DNA from: SKPT01 sp040905445 | Lineage (GTDB): Bacteria; Planctomycetota; Phycisphaerae; Phycisphaerales; Phycisphaeraceae | NCBI GenBank assembly: GCA_040905445.1 | Contig: JBBDRN010000042.1 | Location: forward strand, 19,752-83,751 | Length of the DNA: 64,000 nt | Direction: 5' to 3' | Part shown: in pieces, positions 58,215 to 64,000 of the stretch | Layout of the letters: each line of letters starts with the position of its first letter | How positions within the stretch are numbered: position 1 is the stretch's first letter | Made by a program: the position numbers and the translations under genes | Notes under the pieces: generated by a model | Told to the model about the DNA's origin: nothing | What the model saw: only the letters and a program-made list of their open reading frames with translations | Databases searched by the model: none

Positions 58215-61200
58215 ATGCCCAAACGCACCGACATCAAGACCATCCTCATCATCGGCTCCGGGCCCATCGTCATCGGCCAGGGCTGCGAGTTCGACTACTC
58301 CGGCACGCAGGCGTGCAAGGCGCTGCGCGAGGAGGGCTACCAGGTCGTGCTGGTCAACTCCAACCCGGCCACGATCATGACCGACCCGGAGTTTTCCGAC
58401 CGCACGTACATCGAGCCGATCACGGCCGAGGCGGTGCGGCGGATCATCGACAAGGAGCAGGACGGGCCGTACCACATCGACGCGCTCCTGCCGACGCTGG
58501 GCGGGCAGACGGCGCTCAACTGCGCCTGCCAACTCTACGACGACGGCGTGCTCGAGAAGTACGGCGTGGAGATGATCGGCGCGACGCGCGAAGTCATCTA
58601 CCGCGCCGAGGACCGGCGGATGTTCCGCGAGATCGTCGAGGGCATCGGGCTCGAGATGCCGGCCGCGGGCATCGCCAACTCGATGGAGGAAGCCTGGGAG
58701 GTGGTCGATCGCACGAACCTGCCCGCGATCATCCGCCCGGCGTTCACGCTCGGCGGCTCGGGCGGGGGCATCGCCTACAACCGCGAGGAGTTCGAGGACA
58801 TCGTCCGGCGCGGCCTCGACGCGTCGATGACGAATCAGATCCTCATCGATCAGTCGGTGATCGGCTGGAAGGAATACGAGCTCGAGGTGGTGCGCGATCA
58901 CGACGACAACGTCATCATCATCTGCTCGATCGAGAACATCGACGCGATGGGCGTGCACACGGGCGACTCGATCACCGTCGCGCCGGCCCAGACGCTGACG
59001 GACAAGGAATACCAGCGGATGCGCGACGCGTCGATGGCGATCATCCGCGCGATCGGCGTCGACACGGGCGGGTCGAACATCCAGTTCGCGATCAACCCCG
59101 CCAACGGCGAGATGCTGGTGGTGGAGATGAACCCGCGGGTCAGCCGGTCGTCCGCGCTGGCGTCGAAGGCGACGGGGTTCCCGATTGCGAAGATCGCGGC
59201 AAAGCTGGCGGTGGGCTACTCGCTGTGGGAGCTGCCCAACGACATCACGGGCAAGACGAAAGCGTGCTTCGAGCCGACGATTGATTACGTGGTGACGAAG
59301 CTGCCGCGGTGGACGTTCGAGAAGTTTCCGGAGGCGGACGAGACGCTGACGACGCAGATGAAGAGCGTGGGCGAGGCGATGTCGATCGGGCGGACGTTCA
59401 AGGAATCGCTGCAGAAGGGCATCCGGTCGATGGAGGTCAAGCGCTTCGGCCTGGGGCTGGACGCGAACGACAAGTGGCTGAACGCGCGGCGGGGGAAGAA
59501 AAACGCGGACGGGTCGGCGGTGGAGTGGCCGATCGACAAGGGCAAGCTGCGGCGGAAGCTGACGGTGCCGTCGCAGGGCCGGCTGTACTACGTGCGGTAT
59601 GCGCTGAAGATGGGCTGGCCGGTGGAGGAAGTGCACGAGCTGACGCACATCGACCCGTGGTTTCTGGAGCAGATCGGGGAGCTCGTGGCGTTCGAGGACG
59701 TGCTTTCGGCGTACGAGAAGCTGGAGGATTTGCCGCGCGACGTGCTGTTCAAGGCCAAGCAGCTCGGCTACAGCGACCCGCAGCTTGCGAACCTGTACCT
59801 CGGGCAGATCAACACGCGGACGATTTTGCAGGTGCGCGAGCATCGCAAGTCGCTGGGCATCAGGCCGGTGTACAAGCTGGTGGACACGTGCGCGGCCGAG
59901 TTCGAGGCGCAGACGCCGTACTACTACTCGACGTATGAGACGCCGGCGCGGCAGCATGACGCGGACGGCAGCGTGCGCGAAGTCTATGACGACGAGATCC
60001 GCGTCAGCGACAGGAAGAAGGTGGTGATCCTCGGCGGCGGGCCCAACCGCATCGGGCAGGGCATCGAGTTCGACTACTGCTGCGTACAGGCGGCGTTCGC
60101 GGCCGACGAGCGCGGCTACGAGTCGGTGATGATCAACTCGAACCCCGAGACGGTGTCGACCGACTACGACACGTCGGACCTGCTGTTTTTCGAGCCGTTG
60201 ACGCTGGAGGATGTGCTCAACATCTGCGAGCGGCTGAACGGCGATGAAGAAGGTGGCGGGGTGCATGGCGCGATCGTGCAGTTCGGCGGGCAGACGCCGC
60301 TGAACCTTGCGCACGGGCTGGAGACCGCGGGCGTGCCGATCATCGGGACGGACGTGGACGCGATCGACCTGGCGGAGGATCGCGAGCGCTTCGGTGACCT
60401 GATCCACAAGCTGGGGCTGCAGCAGCCGGCGCACGGCATCTCGTACAACGTCGAGCAGGCGATCGACGTGGCGAACGAGATCGGCTACCCGGTGCTCGTG
60501 CGGCCGAGCTTTGTGCTGGGCGGGCGCGCGATGGAGACGGTGTTCGACGACGAGCAGTTGCGGCATTACATGCAGATCGCGCTGGGGGCCAGCGACATGG
60601 AAAACCAGCCGATCCTGATCGATGATTTTCTCGTCGACGCCATCGAGTGCGACATTGACGTCATAGGTGATTTTTCGGGCGACATCCGCAGCGCGCGGCC
60701 GGAGGCGGAGGACGCGCCGACGTCCCGGGCGCTGGTGTGCGGCGTGATGGAGCATATCGAAGAAGCGGGGATCCACTCGGGCGACTCGGCGTGCGCGATT
60801 CCGCCCCACTCGCTCCCCGCGGAGGTGGTCGAGCGGCTGAAGCGCGACTCGCGCAAGCTGGCGCAGGCGCTGCGCGTGCGCGGGTTGATGAACGTGCAGT
60901 GGGCGATTCGCAAGCGCGACGCGGCGGCCGCGGTGGACGAGCCGGCCGTGGCACCCGGCGCGGGATCGGAGGCGGACGGGTGGGAGTTGTTCGTGCTGGA
61001 GGTCAATCCGCGGGCGTCGCGGACGGTGCCGTTCGTGAGCAAGGCGACGGGTGTGCCGTGGGCGCGGCTGGCGGCGAAGGTGATGATCGACCAGCAGCTT
61101 GACGAGCTGGGCATCGAAGGCGAGACGACGCCGGCGCATGTGTCGGTCAAGGAGTCGGTGTTCCCGTTCAGCAAGTTCCCGGGCGTGGACGTGATCCTTG

Positions 61201-61733
61201 GCCCGGAGATGCGCTCCACGGGCGAGGTGATGGGCGCGGACCCGGACTTCTCGATCGCGTTCGCCAAGAGCCAGATGGCGGCGGGGATGTCGCTGCCGAC
61301 GTCCGGCAAGGTGTTCGTCTCGGTGCGCGACGCGGACAAGGCGGCGATCGTGCCGATCGCGCGGCAGCTCGCGGCGATGGGCTTCGACGTGCATGCGACG
61401 GGGGGGACGCATCGGCATCTGGCGGAGGCGGGCGTGGAGACGCGGCGGGTGATGAAGATCTCCGAGGGTCGGCCGCACGCGGGGGACCTGATCAAGAACG
61501 GCGAGCTGGCGCTGATCATCAACACGCCGACGCGCAAGGGGCTCAAGACCGACGAAGGTCGGCTGCGGGCGACGGCGGTGCGGTTCAACGTGCCGATGAT
61601 CACCACGATCACCGGTGCGAGCGCGGGCGTGCGCGCGATCCGCGCGCTGGCGACGGGGCAGTGGCAGGTGCGGGCGATGCAGGACTACTTCCCCGAACTG
61701 GCGCGGGCGGCGAGCCCGGTGGCGACCGCGTGA
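58215..61733 (+). CDS. carB: Carbamoyl-phosphate synthase large subunit
   Basis: A 1172-residue CarB, longer than the roughly 1070 of typical enzymes. Both ATP-grasp halves are present: TILIIGSGPIVIGQGCEFDYSG at the start with VEMNPRVSRSSALASKATG, and VVILGGGPNRIGQGIEFDYCC in the second half with VLEVNPRASRTVPFVSKATG. The MGS-like regulatory domain follows from about 1030 (GKVFVSVRDADKAAIVPIARQLAAMGFDVHATGGT). It makes carbamoyl phosphate for pyrimidine and arginine synthesis. An in-frame insert VDEPAVAPGAGSEADG near residue 906 derives from a repeated 24-bp sequence also at 53200. No carA is nearby. Confidence 0.93.
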   Translation: MPKRTDIKTILIIGSGPIVIGQGCEFDYSGTQACKALREEGYQVVLVNSNPATIMTDPEFSDRTYIEPITAEAVRRIIDKEQDGPYHIDALLPTLGGQTALNCACQLYDDGVLEKYGVEMIGATREVIYRAEDRRMFREIVEGIGLEMPAAGIANSMEEAWEVVDRTNLPAIIRPAFTLGGSGGGIAYNREEFEDIVRRGLDASMTNQILIDQSVIGWKEYELEVVRDHDDNVIIICSIENIDAMGVHTGDSITVAPAQTLTDKEYQRMRDASMAIIRAIGVDTGGSNIQFAINPANGEMLVVEMNPRVSRSSALASKATGFPIAKIAAKLAVGYSLWELPNDITGKTKACFEPTIDYVVTKLPRWTFEKFPEADETLTTQMKSVGEAMSIGRTFKESLQKGIRSMEVKRFGLGLDANDKWLNARRGKKNADGSAVEWPIDKGKLRRKLTVPSQGRLYYVRYALKMGWPVEEVHELTHIDPWFLEQIGELVAFEDVLSAYEKLEDLPRDVLFKAKQLGYSDPQLANLYLGQINTRTILQVREHRKSLGIRPVYKLVDTCAAEFEAQTPYYYSTYETPARQHDADGSVREVYDDEIRVSDRKKVVILGGGPNRIGQGIEFDYCCVQAAFAADERGYESVMINSNPETVSTDYDTSDLLFFEPLTLEDVLNICERLNGDEEGGGVHGAIVQFGGQTPLNLAHGLETAGVPIIGTDVDAIDLAEDRERFGDLIHKLGLQQPAHGISYNVEQAIDVANEIGYPVLVRPSFVLGGRAMETVFDDEQLRHYMQIALGASDMENQPILIDDFLVDAIECDIDVIGDFSGDIRSARPEAEDAPTSRALVCGVMEHIEEAGIHSGDSACAIPPHSLPAEVVERLKRDSRKLAQALRVRGLMNVQWAIRKRDAAAAVDEPAVAPGAGSEADGWELFVLEVNPRASRTVPFVSKATGVPWARLAAKVMIDQQLDELGIEGETTPAHVSVKESVFPFSKFPGVDVILGPEMRSTGEVMGADPDFSIAFAKSQMAAGMSLPTSGKVFVSVRDADKAAIVPIARQLAAMGFDVHATGGTHRHLAEAGVETRRVMKISEGRPHAGDLIKNGELALIINTPTRKGLKTDEGRLRATAVRFNVPMITTITGASAGVRAIRALATGQWQVRAMQDYFPELARAASPVATA
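60932..60955. repeat. 24-bp GGTGGACGAGCC repeat inside carB
   Basis: Near-identical (23 of 24) to intergenic 53200-53223; encodes VDEPAVAP in frame. Confidence 0.75.
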
Positions 61734-61743
61734 GACTCGGGAT

Positions 61744-61898
61744 TTAACGCCAAGGCGCCAGGGAGGAGGAGGTCGCCAAGGGGGTTGTTGGCTTGGCGTC
61801 ATGGTGCCGCGCGGCCTGTCCTTCGGGTCAAGCCGTGGCACCGACCGGGCGATTCTCGCCTTGGCGCCCTCCTTCATCCCTTGGCGCTTTGGCGTTAA
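61744..61898. repeat. AACGCCAAGG inverted-repeat element with nested hairpin
   Basis: Left arm TTAACGCCAAGGCGCCAGGG (61744-61763), right arm CCCTTGGCGCTTTGGCGTTAA (61878-61898). Inside it, GGTGCC (61803-61808) and GGCACC (61837-61842) bound a second palindrome. It fills the gap between carB and the heparinase gene. Confidence 0.75.
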
Positions 61899-61931
61899 GA
61901 TCGAGCGTGCCTGAACTGGAGCCCTCCCCAC

Positions 61932-63785
61932 ATGACAACCGCCCCGATGCTTGACGTGCCTGCCGACCCACTCGCGCACCTGCGGCCGGAGCATCCGCGG
62001 CTGATCGCCCGGCCGGGCGTGTTCGACGCGATTCTGCCGCTGACCGAGCGCGATGCGTTCGCCCGGCGATGCCTCGAGGCGGTGCGGGCGCACGCCGACG
62101 TGACCCTGCGCGAGGCGGCGTCAACGTACGAGATCCCCGACGGCAAGCGGCTGCTGATGACGAGTCGGCGGGTGCTCAAGCGCGTCTACCATCTCGCGTT
62201 CATGCATCGCGTCACGGGCGAGGGGCGGTACCTGGAGCGCTGCTGGGCGGAGCTCGATGCCGCGGCCGCGTTCAAGGACTGGAACCCGTCGCACTTTCTT
62301 GACACGGCTGAGATGACGCACGCGTTCGCGATCGCCTACGACTGGCTCTACGACGCGTGGAGCGAGGCGCAGCGCGACGCGATCGAGCAGGCGATCGTCC
62401 GGCACGGCTTCACGCCGGGTCTCGCGGCGTACGACGGCCACCCGGTGCAGCACGACTTTCCCCACGCGACCAACAACTGGAACCAGGTGTGCAACGGGGG
62501 GCTGAGCCTGGGTGCGATGGCGCTGGCGGAGCGGCAGCCGGAGCAGGCGGCGCGCATCCTGCGCGGGGCGCTGGCGTCGCTGCCCAGCGCGATGCATCAC
62601 CTCGTGCCGGACGGCGGGTGGAACGAGGGGCCGATGTACTGGGCCTACGCGACGCGCTACACGGTGCCGCTGCTGGCGGCGCTCAACACCGCGCTGGGCG
62701 AGGACTTCGGGCTGAGCGACTACCCGGGGCTGGCGCAGACGGGGCTGTTTCCGATCTACATGACGGGGCCGTGCGATCACACGTTCAACTTCTCCGACTG
62801 CGCCGACGCGGTGCCGGTCGAGCCATCGATGCTCTGGCTGGCGCGGCGGTATAACGAGCCGGCGTGCACGGCGTTTCGCAAGCGCTACGACCGGGCGCAC
62901 CACCCGCTGGATCTGATCTGGCTGGTGCCCGACGCGTCGCTGGTGGGCGAGAGCGATCATGTCGACGCGCTCGCGGGCGATGACGACGACATCGCCGCGC
63001 TGCCGCTGGACCGCCACTTCAAGAGCGCCGAGGCGGTGACGATGCGCACGACCTGGCATGATGAGAGCGCGAGCTTCGTGGGCTTTGGCGCGGTCGACAA
63101 CAAGGCGGGGCACCCGATGCTGGACCAGGGGTCGTTCGTCTTCGACGCGCTGGGCCAGCGGTGGGCGATGATCTTCAAGAGCGACGATTACAACGCGCCG
63201 GGGTACTTCGACACGAAGCAGGGGCGGTGGCGCTTCTACCGCACGCGGGCGGAGGGGCACAACACGCTCGTGCTGAACCCGAGCGACGCGCCGGACCAGG
63301 ATCCTCAGGTGGCCGGCGAGATCATCAAGGTGACCGGTACGCCGGACAGCGCGGCGGCGGTGGCGGATATTTCGGCGGCCTATGCGCACGCGGCGCGGTC
63401 GGTCAAACGCGGGGTCGCGCTGGTGGCGGGGCGGCGCGCGCTGCTGGTGCAGGATGAGATTGAGGTGGACAAGCCGTGCGACCTGTGGTGGTTCATGCAT
63501 ACGATGGCGGTGACGGCGGTGGGGGACGAAGGGCGTCGCGTGACGCTGACGCAGGCGGACGAGCAGGTGACGGCTCAGATCCTCGGGCCGGCCGACGCGC
63601 GGTTCGAGGTGGTGGACGCCAAACCCCTCCCGAGCTCGCCGGTGCCGGCGCGGCAGGAGGATAACGCGGGTGTTGCCAAGCTGGCGATTCACCTGCCCGC
63701 GTTCGCCGGCGGGCGGCTGCGCGTGCTGCTGAGCCCGGGCAAGCTGGAGCTGGAAGTGCCGGAGAAGGCGCTTGACGCGTGGTGA
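61932..63785 (+). CDS. Heparinase II/III-family protein
   Basis: A 617-residue protein. Residues about 60-360 form an (alpha/alpha) toroid with HATNNWNQVCNGGLSLGAMALAERQPEQA, and WNEGPMYWAYATRYTVPL. Residues about 370-610 are a beta-sandwich with GHPMLDQGSFVFDALGQRWAMIF and YRTRAEGHNTLVLNPSD, which is the heparinase II/III domain pattern of polysaccharide lyases. There is no signal peptide at the N-terminus, so a cytoplasmic lyase for oligosaccharides is suggested. It follows the carB-downstream repeat. Confidence 0.83.
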   Translation: MTTAPMLDVPADPLAHLRPEHPRLIARPGVFDAILPLTERDAFARRCLEAVRAHADVTLREAASTYEIPDGKRLLMTSRRVLKRVYHLAFMHRVTGEGRYLERCWAELDAAAAFKDWNPSHFLDTAEMTHAFAIAYDWLYDAWSEAQRDAIEQAIVRHGFTPGLAAYDGHPVQHDFPHATNNWNQVCNGGLSLGAMALAERQPEQAARILRGALASLPSAMHHLVPDGGWNEGPMYWAYATRYTVPLLAALNTALGEDFGLSDYPGLAQTGLFPIYMTGPCDHTFNFSDCADAVPVEPSMLWLARRYNEPACTAFRKRYDRAHHPLDLIWLVPDASLVGESDHVDALAGDDDDIAALPLDRHFKSAEAVTMRTTWHDESASFVGFGAVDNKAGHPMLDQGSFVFDALGQRWAMIFKSDDYNAPGYFDTKQGRWRFYRTRAEGHNTLVLNPSDAPDQDPQVAGEIIKVTGTPDSAAAVADISAAYAHAARSVKRGVALVAGRRALLVQDEIEVDKPCDLWWFMHTMAVTAVGDEGRRVTLTQADEQVTAQILGPADARFEVVDAKPLPSSPVPARQEDNAGVAKLAIHLPAFAGGRLRVLLSPGKLELEVPEKALDAW

Positions 63786-63820
63786 GGTCGAGGCAGACGC
63801 GCAGGGCGAGCGGGAAGCCC

Positions 63821-63940
63821 AACGAACTCATCATTGAACCGCGAAGAGGCGAAGCAAGCGAAGTGCGCGAAAAAATAAAAGCTACGCAAACCACAATCCC
63901 TTCGCGCCCTCTGCGTTCTTCGCTGCTTCGCGGTTATTCC
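63821..63940. repeat. GCGAAG inverted-repeat element, copy 2
   Basis: Reverse-orientation homologue of 36012-36130, beginning AACGAACTCATCATTGAACC and ending CTTCGCGGTTATTCC. It is in the last intergenic segment of the window. Confidence 0.8.
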
Positions 63941-64000
63941 AAGACCTCTAAGAACGTGTGTGACAAGCCTCATCATCCCGGTTGCAGTCGATGAAGCATC

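Noticed and set aside
58140..62093. Minus-strand open frame of about 1317 codons antisense to carB
   Set aside because: Arg/His/Leu-rich composition with no motifs, and it mirrors a clear CarB on the plus strand. Long antisense frames are expected in DNA with high GC at third positions.

Overview
The window is high-GC DNA with short gaps between genes and no rRNA, tRNA, CRISPR array, insertion sequence or transposase gene that I can recognise. It resembles the chromosome of a Planctomycetota bacterium, probably class Phycisphaerae. That placement is an inference from the mix of families: a sulfatase, GH4, GH130, heparinase II/III, several sugar-phosphate isomerase/epimerase TIM barrels, Gfo/Idh/MocA, phytanoyl-CoA dioxygenase, secreted glycan-active proteins with discoidin-like modules, and a phoH-pgpH pair. 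A glycine/sarcosine N-methyltransferase and an OpuC-type importer fit a saline habitat.

Layout. (1) 1-10130, minus strand: one long, tightly coupled operon for a surface glycan. It has glycosyltransferases, SAM methyltransferases and four kinase-fold proteins. Most junctions are 4-base or 8-base start/stop overlaps. Three of the kinases share a GEYE motif, and one of these is fused to a degenerate FkbM-like methyltransferase domain. This is my best candidate for an undescribed system. (2) 10131-11201: a long non-coding region with a perfect 12-bp hairpin and an AT-rich island that may hold the operon promoter. (3) 11202-13623: a two-gene ABC importer with a fused permease and substrate-binding protein. 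(4) 13652-25420: a galactoside locus with a sulfatase, GH4 glycosidase, GalT, an IMPase-like phosphatase, a GHMP kinase with a plant L-arabinokinase-like signature, a TIM-barrel isomerase and two secreted glycan-active proteins. (5) 25451-36733: housekeeping and envelope genes, including a VOC dioxygenase, zinc-ribbon coiled-coil protein, PhoH, PgpH, TolC-like lipoprotein, fatty-acid desaturase, PPIase and ACT protein. (6) 36859-49047: carbohydrate and small-molecule genes, a glycosyltransferase, a glycine N-methyltransferase and a secreted GH-A enzyme. (7) 49237-63785: hisB, hisC, a DegT aminotransferase, a lipoprotein, a GNAT acetyltransferase, a FIST protein, an MMPL transporter, carB and a heparinase II/III protein.

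Across the window there is a striking set of dispersed repeats. Eight copies of a palindrome with core GGTCCGC...GCGGACC sit at gene ends, and four of them appear to supply the TAG stop codon of a gene. Two copies of an approximately 90-bp double-hairpin (REPIN-like) element and two copies of an approximately 120-bp element with GCGAAG arms are present. Several GC-rich repeat pieces lie in-frame inside coding genes. Five genes lack a Shine-Dalgarno sequence and have a TAnnnT hexamer 6-8 bp before the start codon, which suggests leaderless transcripts.

All calls are made by reading the sequence and recalled family motifs. No database search was run.
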